Made by a program: the position numbers and the translations under genes. A DNA stretch of 64,000 bases from Heliocidaris erythrogramma (taxonomy: Eukaryota > Echinodermata > Echinoidea > Camarodonta > Echinometridae): the NCBI GenBank assembly GCA_025617745.1, contig CM046864.1:27590199-27654198 (forward strand). The letters are read 5' to 3'. The notes under the pieces were generated by a model. The model had not been told where the DNA came from, searched no databases, and saw nothing but the letters and a program-made list of their open reading frames with translations. This document shows, one piece after another, positions 21,716 to 33,060 of the stretch; position 1 is the first letter of the stretch, and each line of letters starts with the position of its first letter.

Positions 21716-24050
21716 ATGCTCTTCATGTTTTCACATTTTTAACGATTTCCCATTCTGAAATGGTTTGTTTCCTTTCTTTTTAAAACAAAATAATATATTA
21801 CGAAAAGATGAGTCTTACATATTTCATTTGTTGTAATACTGTGATAATGATAGAGTTGAAATGCACTGTTTCAGGAGAGATTTGTAACGGATTTAATTGT
21901 TCAGGTGAAAGACTGTGTGAAAGAAATGTAAGTGAGAGAAAGGTGAAGAGGAAATTTGAAATGGCATTGCGATCTTTCTTGCTCAAAACTACTGTAAATT
22001 GACATAGATTGCATACACGGATTTAATCTTGAACTGTACCTGTGATTTATCCGGTTTTGTGGCCAGTTATAATTAAAGCTTCGTAAATGGATGTAAATGA
22101 ATATTCAAAGCTGCAACGCGAGGAGCAGTGGGCAATTATGACATGTTGTAATGTTGTTTGGTAAATGCTGAAATAATTCGCCCATAACTGTTCTCGTTCA
22201 TAGATGAATCGATGCACATTATCATGTATCGTTAGACATATACTACATACATTTTGGTGATGTTTTTCACTTTGTACATTAAATCAAACCCACAAGCATC
22301 TTGTTTGTTTTTAACGTGACACACAAGTACTTTTCTCTGTCTCTGTATAGAGGCTTTGCATTTGTTCAAATGATTATGTATGCATAAATGAATTTGACAA
22401 TGAAATTGATTACCACCCTTTACCAAAGTGTTTTTGTTTTCTCTTGTATGTGCTGTTTTTTTGTTATTGAATAATATCTAGATTCAGTTTCACAGAAGAC
22501 AGTTTTGAAAATTCACGGGAAGATTCTTAACAGAATCACTTCGAAGGTGTAAAAGTATTTTCATTATGGCATTATCTGGGATAATCTGTTTTGTGCTAGT
22601 GTTAAAGCACTTTGTGAATTTGTCTAATTTTAATATCTTAGCATGTGAAAGCTAGGCAAGTGTGAATATAATGAGCACTTCAGGTTTCACCCCAGCCCTT
22701 GTATCGCGGACCTGCTGCATCCTGTATTTTTAGCTTGAGTTCATGCAATTTGTGAGGTTTGGTCAGCAGTTATTGCTATCTATTTGTCGCTTTGTTGAGT
22801 TGCAAATTTAGTTCAGTAGATATTTGATGAAAATTTGAATGTGCTTTTAGATTATTTCAAGCAAATCTCTTCTGTACTAGATGTTTGGGTGGAGTTTTGC
22901 TGTAAACACTGCAAGGACATGTACTTTTTATGATTGCAGCTAATAAAACAAATGTGAAAAGGTCTTTGTATTATGCATGCATTAGTGGATGTGGGAATTA
23001 AACTGATTTAATGAATAAATGTGAATTGGTCTCTGTCTATATTTTGCAGGCATCCACCAAGCGCAGTTTAAAACCAAACTGATTTAATGGACAAACATGA
23101 ATATGTCTCGTGTAAATGCACTAGTCAAGCAAAATTTTAAACTAAACTGATTTAATTTTTATGTGTATTATGCACGCATTGATTAAGCTGAGTTAGAACT
23201 GTTAAACTGATTTAAAGGTGAACGTGAACAGGGCTCTAGCTGTTGAGTGCATCATGTATCAAAATTTGAACCTCAGGTATGGGCTCTCTCTGCCTTGTCT
23301 GTAAGTTTTAATGTAAACATGGCGGCATGTATGAACAGTGGTTTTCATTTATACAGTGCTAATGTGTTACTGCTATACCCAATCTTAAATTGTACATGAT
23401 CGACATTTAACACTGTTGAACTTATCTGTTATTGCAGCATAGAAACATTTTACATTTGAATAATATAGTACAATTTTTCAATTTACTGTGGAATATTGCA
23501 TACAGCCAATTTTTCTTTTGTTTGAATTTAAGAATGAATTTTGTCATAGTATTTTCCTCATATTTGTTGTTTTGATTTGTTCAATCATGTTTAAGTTCTG
23601 ACATTTACAAACAAAACATTGTTTTAAATGGTTTTATTGTATACAATATTGTCAAGATGCCTGGGCTTGTAGAGGATCATTGACATCATGAAAACACTTG
23701 TTTTATAAATTTTAATTGGTGTCTAACTGTAGCAATACTAACAAACCAAACTTATGTGTTAACCCCAAACAGCTGTCATGTGACCATGTTCCTGCTTCAA
23801 TTCCCCTCAATTAGTGACAATTTTGTACATTGTTTTGTTTAGCCTCTGGTTACTTTCTTATGCTTTTTTTTCAAATGACTTTATCTAATTCCTTGAACTA
23901 TGCCATTATGTGTTTTCCCTGTATTAACGTCCTATACATGCAAGAGTAGATTGACCTTTTTTCTTGATGGACTTTTCTCTAGATGGACTTTTCTCTAGAC
24001 TGAGAATATGAAAGAGAATAAAATCCAGAGAGAGAGAGAGATGTATAAAA
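21716..24050. other. AT-rich 3' flank without genes
   Basis: No coding exon or RNA gene is visible. The stretch contains the AAACTGATTTAA repeat array (22935-23225). It may include extended 3' UTR of eIF4G2. Confidence 0.4.
22935..23225. repeat. Diverged tandem array with AAACTGATTTAA
   Basis: The word AAACTGATTTAA starts at 23000, 23077, 23144 and 23204. Between copies, diverged words such as ATGAATAAATGTGAA, ATGGACAAACATGAA and AAAGGTGAACGTGAA follow it. The period shortens from about 77 to 60 bp. Confidence 0.6.
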
Positions 24051-24098
24051 AAAAAATATGCACAGAGATGTTAGGCCCTTAATTATAGAACAGATCTC

Positions 24099-24180
24099 CT
24101 TCTCCTCCTCCCCAGGCCCTCTCCCCTCCCCCCTCCCTAATCCTAACCCCCTCCGCCTCCTCCTCCTCCCTCCGTGCAGA
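24099..24180. repeat. Pyrimidine-rich (CCT)n-like tract
   Basis: A C/T-only region with CTCCTC and CCCTCCC repeats, preceded by a GAGAGA run (24030-24041). It is low complexity. Confidence 0.7.
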
Positions 24181-25539
24181 ACATACCACTGTTCTATAGT
24201 GTTACGTATAGGGATGTGTTACATTACCATTTGCTTTCTTCTGAGTATAAAGAGAATACATAATATGACGAACTAGTGACATAAAGTCAATTGAAGTTTG
24301 AAGCTATAGAGTAGAGCATTTACTCAGATGAAGTATAACCTGAACATACAGATGAATATACAACACTTAATGAAGCCTAGAGCAAGTCTTATGGTGACTG
24401 TACTCTCATCATGTCTGGAATCTATTCTGAAGTAAATCTTGATTTCTATTCTAACTGGAGTCCTCAAGTGAACCCCTTTTATAATGGGTAAACCCCCTAT
24501 TGGGAGCTGGTCAACCTTGAGTCCGTGACCAAATGACCATAAGTACGTCACAACTTTAGTTTTACTCAGTATTGGGGAGTGGGGCTGTTATCTGGAAGGA
24601 GTGATGCTAACAATAAGAAGACCATAAAGTGACCATTGCGTCATAGCTTTAGTTGGAAGTTGTATGAGGAATACTTTCTGAAGAAAGTGTGAAGTTTGTA
24701 AACATATGAACTTCCTGTTTACTTCCTGTCCGTCGACGTCCAGGTATCAATAAAGTATTGATAAATTATTGATAAATGTATACTTACTATCACATAATAG
24801 CCGTATGGCTGGAGTCACTAATTAAAATTAAAGAAAAACACGCAATGAACACCAACTTTTCATCTTTATCATAGCGATAGGTATTCATGCAAAATTCATG
24901 CAAAAAACCGAGTCAAAATATTGAAAAAAGGTCTTATTTCAGACATTTTATTCACACGCCTAAAAATGTCTTTCACATCAAAACTCCCCAACTGTGTGTA
25001 ATTAAAATGAATGAGTGCGCAGACATGGGCGCCATTGTTTTTTTCAATGTTAAAATGACACGGCCGCCGTTTCTTGTGAAAATGGCATTGTTCTTGCTCT
25101 AATTTTGATGAGATTTTCAAAAACTTACTCTTTTGAATATCAGGAATGATATGAAATTAATCTTTTAATAGAGCAATATTTAAGAAATTATTGTTCATTT
25201 TCAGGTCAAAATCTAAGGTGCGCGGATATAGGACTCCCCATCATCCAGTATAGGCCTAAAGTGAATGGTATATCCTGACATAAAAATCGGTATGTGGGAC
25301 TCGACTCCATGCTACGCCGGCGTATAGGCTATGGTGCGTTGCGTTGACCGTTGTACATGCTCGATTTATCTCAATTTTCAAGGATTTTTCTGCACTTAAA
25401 ATCAATTTACTTTCATTCGTACATTCACAAAGTAATATGTCGGTGTTAACTATTACTTAGCATCTTAAATTAAATGAAAACATTTTGTTACTCAAGTTTA
25501 ATGTATTAATAGTTTAAAAATCACCCACTACCATCCAAT
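24181..25539. other. Intergenic, no feature recognised
   Basis: I see no gene, RNA gene or clear transposon here. A small CpG-containing patch (25020-25080, 25300-25340) is the only compositional change before the tRNA gene. Confidence 0.45.
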
Positions 25540-25611
25540 TCCCCGGTAGTATAGTGGTAAGTATCTCCGCCTGTCACGCGGAAGACCGGGGTTCGATTCC
25601 CCGCCGAGGAG
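25540..25611 (+). tRNA. tRNA-Asp (anticodon GTC)
   Basis: A 72-nt cloverleaf that closely follows metazoan tRNA-Asp. The A box is TAGTATAGTGG, the anticodon stem TCCGC pairs with GCGGA around loop CTGTCAC (anticodon GTC), and the T stem CGGGG/CCCCG surrounds TTCGATT. The acceptor stem TCCCCGG/CCGAGGA pairs except position 4-69, where C faces A. G is the discriminator base. CCA is not encoded, as usual in eukaryotes. A T run for Pol III termination follows 5 bp downstream. The mismatch leaves open a slightly degenerate copy. Confidence 0.93.
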
Positions 25612-25616
25612 GATTA

Positions 25617-25627
25617 CTTTTTTTTTT
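25617..25627 (+). terminator. RNA polymerase III T-run terminator
   Basis: An uninterrupted T run begins a few bases after the tRNA-Asp gene, as expected for Pol III termination. Confidence 0.75.
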
Positions 25628-25865
25628 CTCCCCCTCTTTCATAACATTTTTGCAACAATTTCTCCCCTTGTAAAACTTGTTCTAAACAATTATTCTTGTC
25701 CCTCATTTAGTCTACCGTGCAAGAACAATATTCACATGGGTCTGTGTACAAGTGAATAATTAATTGCCCGGTGCTTTTATGTATATTGTTGCTTGTTTGA
25801 CTACTTGATTTATTGTTCTTCCTGACTTAACGAAAGATTCAAAATAGATTTCATTTTGAACTAGA

Positions 25866-26047
25866 GTGTGTGTGTGTGTAATTGGGTTTTTACAGACGTG
25901 TATCAATCAGATATGATTATTTACGTCTGAGACCGACCTTTAACGTCACCATCCGAAAGACGTGACTCAGTCTCGAACCTGGGTCCGCTGAATTGGTTTA
26001 TAACTTCCACTGGTAGCTGGATTACAGGCGCACGCCACAACGCCCAG
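25866..26047 (-). mobile_element. SINE with 7SL/Alu-domain-like head and (CA)n tail
   Basis: Read on the minus strand from 26047, the element begins with GGGCGTTGTGGCGTGCGCC followed by TGTAATCCAGCTACC. This strongly resembles the 5' Alu domain of SRP 7SL RNA. About 50 bp on is CAGGTTCGAGACTGAGTC, a Pol III B-box-like motif. A body with TTTCGGATGGTGACG and GGTCTCAGACGTAA follows, then a (CA)n tail. It is about 180 bp long. A 7SL origin of the head is inferred from the 34-base match. The body is not 7SL. Confidence 0.65.
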
Positions 26048-26100
26048 AGCTTAGTTTCAACTGACAATACATAATAGGCCTATTCTTTTATTGCAATCAA

Positions 26101-26731
26101 TTAATATAATTAAATCCATAAAAATATTTTCATACAAAGTACTGCTGCCGTCCAGCATTTAGGAAATAATAATTATCAGTTAATTGATGATTTAAAATTA
26201 TTAACCCTTTTACCCTAAAACTTTTTTTTTTCTTTCTTTTTTTTTTTCAAATCAAGCTTAGAAAATTATCAATTGTATATGCTTTCTATATATCCTTTCA
26301 TATAAGTTTCCTCCACTCTGCCATACGAATTTGGAACAGCTTTCCTGATGCTATTGTTGAGAAAATCAAAAGTGGCGGCGTCCAGAGCCAGTGCCAAGAA
26401 TTAATATAATTAAATCCATAAAAATATTTTCATACAAAGTACTGCTGCCGTCCAGCATTTAGGAAATAATAATTATCAGTTAATTGATGATTTAAAATTA
26501 TTAACCCTTTTACCCTAAAACATTTCTTTTTTTCTTTCATTTTTTTTTTTCAAATCAAGCTTAGGAAATTATCAATTGTATATGCTTTCTATATATCCTT
26601 TCATATAAGTTTCCTTCACTCTGCCATACGAATTTGGAACAGCTTTCCTGATGCTGTTGTTGAGAAAATCAAAAGTGGCGGCGTCCAGAGCCAGTGCCAA
26701 GTGCACAAACACTTAATGACGATCAAACAAT
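26101..26731 (+). mobile_element. LINE 3' end, tandemly duplicated with 300-bp period
   Basis: The segments 26101-26398 and 26401-26700 are almost identical, differing mainly in T runs. Each ends in a reading frame FLHSAIRIWNSFPDAIV then EKIKSGGVQSQCQ, the typical S-A-x-R-x-W-N-S-x-P end of LINE reverse transcriptase proteins. Only the second copy continues to VHKHLMTIKQ and a stop at about 26731. This is therefore a 5'-truncated LINE tail that suffered a local duplication. The upstream part of each copy is not recognisably coding. Confidence 0.7.
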
Positions 26732-26837
26732 AGCATTGCCGTCTATCATACATCAGGTAATATAGCTAGGGGCGTTAAATGCATGCCAGGGGTAAAATTG
26801 CGTGTACCACCTGGTTTACTAGAGAAGTTCTCATAAG

Positions 26838-27600
26838 AGAGAGAGAGAGAGAGAGAGAGATTGGGGCATGCACGGGGAGATAATAAGGTAGACTTTTTAT
26901 AAATTGTACGAATATAGATTCCATTTTCATTTCAATTAATCTACTGATACGTTTTGGGGCTCGACCCCCCCCCCCCCATGTCCATAGTTTCAATATCTTT
27001 ACATCTTATTAAACACCTTTTCTCCCATCGTTAACAGGTTATTAGCAGATAATCTTCAAGTATATACCTCAAACTGTCTGCTTTAGTATCACGGTATGTA
27101 TAATAAAAGAACAGTAACGCTATTGATATTGTATACAGTTTACAGGTTACTCACCTTCGTATATCTTCTTCTCCTTTATTGTGTACGTTCTTCTACTTCT
27201 TTTACTTTCTTCTTCTTCTTCTTCACACCCTTCTATCTTTCTTAAACCAGAGGTCTTCACTACTTGTAAGCTATATGGGGTCTTGCTATATCATCCCTAT
27301 ATTAGGTTGCATTGTGTAAAACTCATTTATAATATTACGAGGACACTACAACCAAATGTATATTAATTAAGGAAATATATACATGTATAGCCCTACCACC
27401 ATTTGTGTAATACTCTTTGTATTCTCCCAACCTTCAAGCTGTCTCCTTTCTCTTTCTTTCTGCCCAGGTCATTCAGATCAATAAAATCAATAATTGAATA
27501 AACAAAAATGATAATAATTCAGTGCTAATCGATTGAATATTATATTTTGTTAGGTGCCTTCTACTGTACAAGCCTTGTGCCTTTTAAAGGTATCATTTAT
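26838..27600. other. AT-rich intergenic stretch with simple repeats
   Basis: It contains (GA)n at 26838-26859, a C run at 26965-26977 and a TTCTTC tract at 27205-27222. No gene was seen. Confidence 0.5.
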
Positions 27601-27662
27601 AATAAAAATAATTTTGTTATAATATAATGTCTTGTTTACACATGGTAGCCTCATCAGTATTA

Positions 27663-27992
27663 ATTAAAGGGATACGCCACCAGGCGGCCGTGGGGAAAGT
27701 CTGGATTACGCAAGCCCCATTCACTCGTACACAAAGTACACAAAGTTTATGCGTCGAACGCGTCCGTTGGACTACTAGGATTACATTTCGGACTGCACGA
27801 AGCCGACCGAATCTCGCACGAGAGCAGCTCCTCGAGCTCAGGTAATAGAGCGTGAATGTTGCACGGCGACAAGTCTGTCCGAAGTTTGCGCCCCGGCCCG
27901 GCCCGCGTGGCAACGACATGATCAGGTAACGATCACGATGTCCTCTCGCGGCATAAAAACGTCCCAAATCTGCGGTTGAGTATCCCTTTAAT
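27663..27992. mobile_element. CpG-rich TIR element, ATTAAAGGGATAC ends
   Basis: ATTAAAGGGATAC at the left and GTATCCCTTTAAT at the right are perfect 13-bp inverses bounding 330 bp that are far richer in CpG than the surroundings. There is no coding capacity. The target duplication is not clear, so the superfamily is unassigned. Confidence 0.65.
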
Positions 27993-28084
27993 AGGCCTAC
28001 TGTTTTCCCTGGTATTATGAGGGCCCTGCAATCATTACAACCCGGCTGTAGCCATTGTTAGCACGGCTATACCATGACGTAAGG

Positions 28085-28158
28085 CGCACGAGCACTTCTA
28101 CCGGGAACCCATTTCCTTCACCTGGGTGCAGAGTGGAAAATGTAGATTAATGTCTTTC
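28085..28158 (-). mobile_element. Fragment of tRNA-headed SINE, cut by MITE copy B
   Basis: CTACCGGGAACCCATTTCC and GCAGAGTGGAAAATGTAG match the central domain of the 12470-12838 SINE. The match stops exactly where the MITE copy B begins. Confidence 0.7.
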
Positions 28159-28832
28159 ATATGTGACCCTCCACCACAAAACGACCAATAAGTCGCAATG
28201 GGAGTTTTAGAGTAAACAGCTGAAAAAGGTGGTTTGGGTGGAAATTTTGAAAATAACTTTTCTGTATTTCCTGAAAGTTCATTTATTAATCTACCATCTG
28301 ACAAAATTTCAGGTTAAAATACCTTGTTGAAATATGTTTTTACTCTCATTCAAAATGACCATGTTTTCCTGGACATTCAAACTCTGTGTGTCAACTTGCT
28401 GGGATTGTACTTCACATCGCTTTTCTGGTATAGCTTAAAAATTATGCACTGTCTGATATTCAAAATCTAAAGAAACATAGAAATATATCTATTCTGAAGG
28501 TATGGAAAGTTTCAACCCAATCCAATTAGTACTTCACAGCGTATGCTAGGGAGTTTTGACTCAACCTTTTGTGCGACAAACAATAGGACACAGATTAGGC
28601 GCTCTTAAATGGTCACTCTTCTTTAGAGCCCGTTTTCTCTATTGTTTTGGTCATTAGCCTGTCTGGCACGTTGACATTCTCATTGTAATTTACAAGGGTT
28701 TGCTTAGTCCATACAAGACGAGTTATATATCATTTTAAAGCTTAGAATCTAAGCTTTCACACTCTGTTGAAATTTTAAAAACCCAAATTTCCGACTTATT
28801 GGTCGTTTTGTGGTGGAGGGTCGGTCACATAT
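28159..28832 (+). mobile_element. MITE family with GACCCTCCACCACAAAAC termini, copy B (most complete)
   Basis: It opens ATATGTGACCCTCCACCAC and closes GTGGTGGAGGGTCGGTCACATAT. The inverted repeats extend inward through AAAACGACCAATAAGTCG, about 40 bp in all. This 674-bp copy is the reference for copies A and C in this window. It has no open frame of note. Confidence 0.88.
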
Positions 28833-30150
28833 ATTGTTTTAACCTATTAGAGTACTATTAATGTGAATGTGTTCTTATTTGTGAACGATGATTAATAATT
28901 CGAAGTTTAAAAAAACCCCAACCACACACAACAATACAACAACACCGAAACTCTCATTTGTATTTGCGTAACTGATTTCACAATTTTCTTGCATTTCCCG
29001 AACTAATTCAGTTTACACTTAAAGGCGATTCCCAGTCAGATGAAATAAATGAAGAGAGAGAAAAAAATAATAAAATGAAAAATTACAAGGGTATTTGTGA
29101 AACTGACAGCTGAATGGGCGGAAACAAAACGGATAGCCGAAGAAATATGTAATTTGAGGAGGAAAAAATGACGCTGCTTTTATTTTTGTTACTTGTCAGA
29201 TATTTTGAACATGGTTTTGTTTCCTCCGGAAATTCATTGAAATTATAACGAATGTAGCCTAGCAGGGGAGCGTTTCATCAAGCGTTTTGTCAGTGATTTT
29301 TACCGACAACTGTTATAAGCTACTGCATCTGATTGGCTGAGAGCAAATTTGTCAGTAAAAATCACTGACAAAAAAAAAATTAACGCTTGATGAAACGCTC
29401 TCCTGCAGGGATAATACAATTTTTCATAGTTATCTATAATTATAAGCGTGATAATGATAACGTAACAATAATCATGCAGTTACATAACGACGTTCTTGAA
29501 GATCGCGCATGCGTGTGTGAAACGCTATAAAACTGTACAAAATGCTTCGTTAACTGCAGAAAAGACTCACTAAGTCTACTTACCAGCTCAGTATCGCAAA
29601 AAGTAGTCACGATTTTGTCGCATATAATTATTTAAAAAACGATATTATATTGTTCACATCTTATAAAAATATCGCCTGGTGCCCTGTCGTGCCTGCAAAA
29701 AGCCAGAGGATGGGTATGTATATAATATTCTCCATAATTACTTAATTTGCACAATTTCTATTAATTTTTGTCATAATATTACGTACCATGAAATCTAGCC
29801 GCAACCCGTTTTGACTATTATCATTGATTAAAATTCTGAAATGTAGCCTGTAATTTTATGCTAAATGTGATGAAATGATTGTGGAGCGCACTGGAGTTCT
29901 CTCCAATGATGAAATGCGCTGTATGAAAAGCTCTTAATATATACTTTATTTTTTATCACTTGAAGATTGGCTATCAGAATACATTTCCTTGACTGTGCAG
30001 AAAGTTTGGTGAAATCGTAGGGCAACTTCCGTGATTGTGAAATAAGATTTTATATTGGAATGTATATTGTTTTTACAATAATTATATTTAAAGACGGGAC
30101 AGAAACGGAGACAATGAGGTTCCAATTTTGTACGGGGACACTGGCGGATT
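28833..30150. other. Intergenic, one hairpin MITE
   Basis: Apart from the MITE at 29265-29404 I see no supported feature. The short block at 29880-29930 (GAGCGCACTGG..GCGCTGTATGAAAAGC) resembles a LINE tail but is too short to call. Confidence 0.4.
29265..29404. mobile_element. Hairpin MITE, GGGGAGCG-type ends
   Basis: Begins GGGGAGCGTTTCATCAAGCG and ends CGCTTGATGAAACGCTCTCC. It is almost fully palindromic, with the loop around TACTGCATCTGATTGGC. It lies 4 kb from the nearest gene. Confidence 0.88.
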
Positions 30151-30201
30151 TTTAATTTTATAATTTTTATTTATTTATTTATTATTTATCATTTTTATTT
30201 A

Positions 30202-30232
<31 letters not shown>

Positions 30233-30233
30233 A

Positions 30234-30264
<31 letters not shown>

Positions 30265-30307
30265 ATTTATTTATTATTATTATTTTTTTTTGGGGGGGGG
30301 GGGGGGC
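30151..30307. repeat. (TTTA)n low-complexity tract ending in a G run
   Basis: Degenerate TTTATTTA repeats for about 140 bp, then about nine T and sixteen G. The lengths are probably unreliable. Confidence 0.85.
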
Positions 30308-30774
30308 AAAGCCGACTTGTGCCACCTTTTAGAAATCACATACCTTAAATACATAACAAAAAAATGTACCCCTCTTTCAAAATAATTTTCGACAAAAAGT
30401 CAGTCACCTGAAATAAAGAAAGAAAGTAATATCTGTTTTGATTTACTTGTCAGATTTCATGAAACTTTCATGAAACCTCATTGTACTAAGCTTTTTGGTC
30501 TGTAAACTACTAACAGTTAAGTGAGGAAAAGAAATGAAAAGTATATTTTGTAAAATATTAATATCATCAGCAATTTGGTGTTTGACAAAATGATTAATTG
30601 TTTAAATTGTTGAGCTAATAAAGTTTCATTTTTGAGTATGGGGAAGGCATGTGTAAACATTCGGCTATATTAATTAGTACGGTGACAAGATTGAATGAAG
30701 GGGGAATGAGTAATGGTTTCCGAACATCCAGAAGGAAAACCACTTTTTTCTGAAAAGGGGGAGGGGGGGGGGGG

Positions 30775-30990
30775 TGGTATGAAGGGGTATCCTCTCTATT
30801 CATAAGGACCGCTATCCATAACGCGTGACTAAATGAATAGCGGTTCTTCTAAATAGCGAGCAAACCATAGACAAAATTACCTCGCTATCATACGGACCTC
30901 TATTCATAACTATCAATATGGACCGCTATATTCATAACGCGTGTTAAATGAATAACGGTTTTCTATGAATAGCGAGCGTGGACCCCGGTA
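30775..30990. repeat. Array of TATTCATAACG / ATGAATAGCGG units
   Basis: Words such as GACCGCTATCCATAACGCG, AATGAATAGCGGTTCTTC and ATGAATAGCGAGCG alternate in both orientations. The same vocabulary forms the array at 45340-45650. These look like subterminal repeats of one DNA element family. Confidence 0.55.
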
Positions 30991-31804
30991 TGCATGGAGA
31001 CTGTTCTTTATAATCTAAATCTATTCACAATTAATTTTGTATATTATTATTTCCAGATGTGTCATCAGCAATAGCATAGCTATTTGCAAGCAAGCGAGCA
31101 AAACAAAAATTGTCTCATTTTACACTGTTGAGGGCGGGGGCCGTTGCGACAGGTTCATTTTCAAAAAGAATTCATGCACAAGCAAATGACTTGCTTGAAC
31201 TCGATATTTCAGATTTGATTTCAATGCATAATAATGGCGTTCAAATTCGTTCTATTTGGCTTATTACGCATGCCCTCAATATTCCTCTAGCTTCAATTTT
31301 GAAAGTTGGCTTAATGCACTCAAAACTAGTAGAAAAGGCTCATACGATGTAGTTTGGAGAAGTCGCATTTTGACCAACCAAATTTACGAGGTTTTAAAAG
31401 AAATTTAATTGAATTTTTTTGTGAAATAATTTCTTCATTTATGGTTAAAAGTTTGGACGGGGGAGGAGGAGTTGCCCCTTTGCCTATTTAAATATAATTA
31501 TACTGATTTTCATTTATCTATATAGTCTGCCTGGCAAATTACTGTAACTTTTGTTTTGACAATTTTCATTTACGCAGTATATGTTTGGGTAATGATCATG
31601 TGAACCTCGTTATAAAACCGCCTCTAATTACTGATAATAAAGGGTGTTTTTCCGGTCACACATCTTTGTATTCTATATTTTTTTAGCCCTGATCTGACAA
31701 TACTTCATTAGAGCTAATGATATGAATGATGATTTTTTTTTTTCAATTAAATTGTTAGCCATAGCTCCATAGGCTATTTCATTGAGTCAACTGAAAATAG
31801 CAAT

Positions 31805-31808
31805 TTAA

Positions 31809-31868
<60 letters not shown>

Positions 31869-31935
31869 ATTATGGATATTTATATAGCGCCAGTATCCGT
31901 CAAGTATGACGCTCAAGGCGCTCTACAAACAATGA
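31805..31935 (-). mobile_element. LINE/SINE tail with (TTA)n
   Basis: A (TAA)n run is followed by ATTTATATAGCGCCAGTATCC and ACGCTCAAGGCGCTCTAC. On the minus strand this reads as the GCGCTATATAAAT-(TTA)n terminus shared by the SINE and LINE copies at 11225, 12470 and 52225. Confidence 0.6.
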
Positions 31936-32039
31936 AGTTGATATGTATCTTTAACTCAAACAGAACATAGTACTTTTACAATTCTCTCATTTTCATTTAT
32001 ACAAGGTTGAAGCGACGGCCATTCGGAGAAAAAAAATGT

Positions 32040-32420
32040 TAACCATACCCGATTATGCCGATTATGATTATATCTTTCATCCTGATAATATTGAATAAAC
32101 TATTTCTTCAGGGTACTAAATATTGGAATTTTGCTATCATTTATTAAGCTTTTCTACAAACAGTTGCTGCTTAATCAAAGTGACCATGCAATATTTAGGG
32201 CATCATTTCTCTTTTCTTCAAAACCAAAAATGATATTTTCTAAACTGAACTCAATCTGTACTCCAAACCCTTCATAATATATCCATTTAGCTGTTTCTTT
32301 CCAAATTGCTTTACTGATTTCACATTCATAAAAGAAATGTAGGGCCTACAATGTCTTCCAACTCTCTTTTACAATTTTTTTCTTATTCGTCTTATGCAGA
32401 TGTTTGTTTAAGAACAGAAT
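32040..32420 (-). mobile_element. LINE fragment, L1/Tx1-like C-terminal zinc-finger region
   Basis: The minus strand reads ILVNRILFLNKHLHKTN, then HFFYECEISKAIWKETAKW and LENIIFGFEEKRNDALNIAW. The H-F-x-x-E-C-x-x-x-x-x-x-W pattern followed by the I-I-F-G-F block is typical of the C-terminal region of L1/Tx1-clade LINE proteins. Stops and shifts interrupt it, so it is old. The endpoints are approximate. Confidence 0.6.
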
Positions 32421-32529
32421 CCTATTTACCAACATATATTGAAAATATCTAATTACTAATACGTAAGAAGTACTAATATTATAAGCAATTAATAATAAGT
32501 AATATCCTTTATCTTATTCTAGTCTTCTA

Positions 32530-32830
32530 TTTATAACCCGACGGTGGGTTAAAGGGAAATCCTACCTTAATGGCAAATTGTTTTGAAAGAAAGAGGAAAA
32601 ATCAGAGAAGCAGATTGGTGAATTGGTGAAAGTTTGAACGAAATCGGACAAGCAATAAGAAAGTTATGAATTTTGGAAAGTTGTAATCACTATTGGAATT
32701 TCAAAATTGGCCGAATCGGTGATCACTAATTTTTAGAAGTGATTAGTGAGTGAATATTGGGTGCTCTCTCGCACAAAAGAAAAGGGTAAATTTTCACTAT
32801 ATTTACACAATATTTAAACTTCACCAGGAG
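32530..32830 (+). repeat. Dispersed repeat with GTTTGAACGAAATCGG
   Basis: The segment GTGAAAGTTTGAACGAAATC followed by AGAAAGTTATGAATTTT recurs in inverted form at 49790-49860 (AATTCATAACTTTCTC and GCGTTCAAACTTTCAC). It is probably a MITE family. The ends were not resolved. Confidence 0.55.
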
Positions 32831-32879
32831 TGACGTAAGTGATCACTCGATATTTTTTTTTTGTAGAGAGAGTAAGCAT

Positions 32880-33060
32880 ACATGTCTTACGTACTGGCAG
32901 ATTTGGAGGGGGACAAAAGGCCTGTACGCGCCCCCCTCCCTCATTTGAAACCCAAGGGGCATACCTCCAGTATATACACAACCCGAAAAATCTGCCACTT
33001 TCAACTTTTCGACCTATAAAGGCCCCTGAAAATGGGATAACCATTTTCTTTCTTCGCTTA
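32880..33060. repeat. Dispersed C-run repeat related to 10800-10965
   Basis: CGCCCCCCTCCCTCATTTG, then CAACTTTTCGACCTATAAAG and GCCCCTGAAAATGGG resemble the words in the eIF4G2 intron 8 repeat. It is non-coding. Confidence 0.4.

Noticed and set aside
25990-26047. Human Alu contamination
   Set aside because: Only about 34 bases resemble Alu/7SL. The rest of the element is unlike Alu and continues into local sequence with a (CA)n tail.
29880-29935. Possible LINE tail with GCGC..GCGCTGTATGAAAAGC
   Set aside because: Too short and without the (TTA)n end or upstream coding remnant.
31110-31352. An 80-codon open frame (HAQANDLLELDISDLISMHN...)
   Set aside because: I recognise no family, see no splice context or conservation argument, and the length is expected by chance here.
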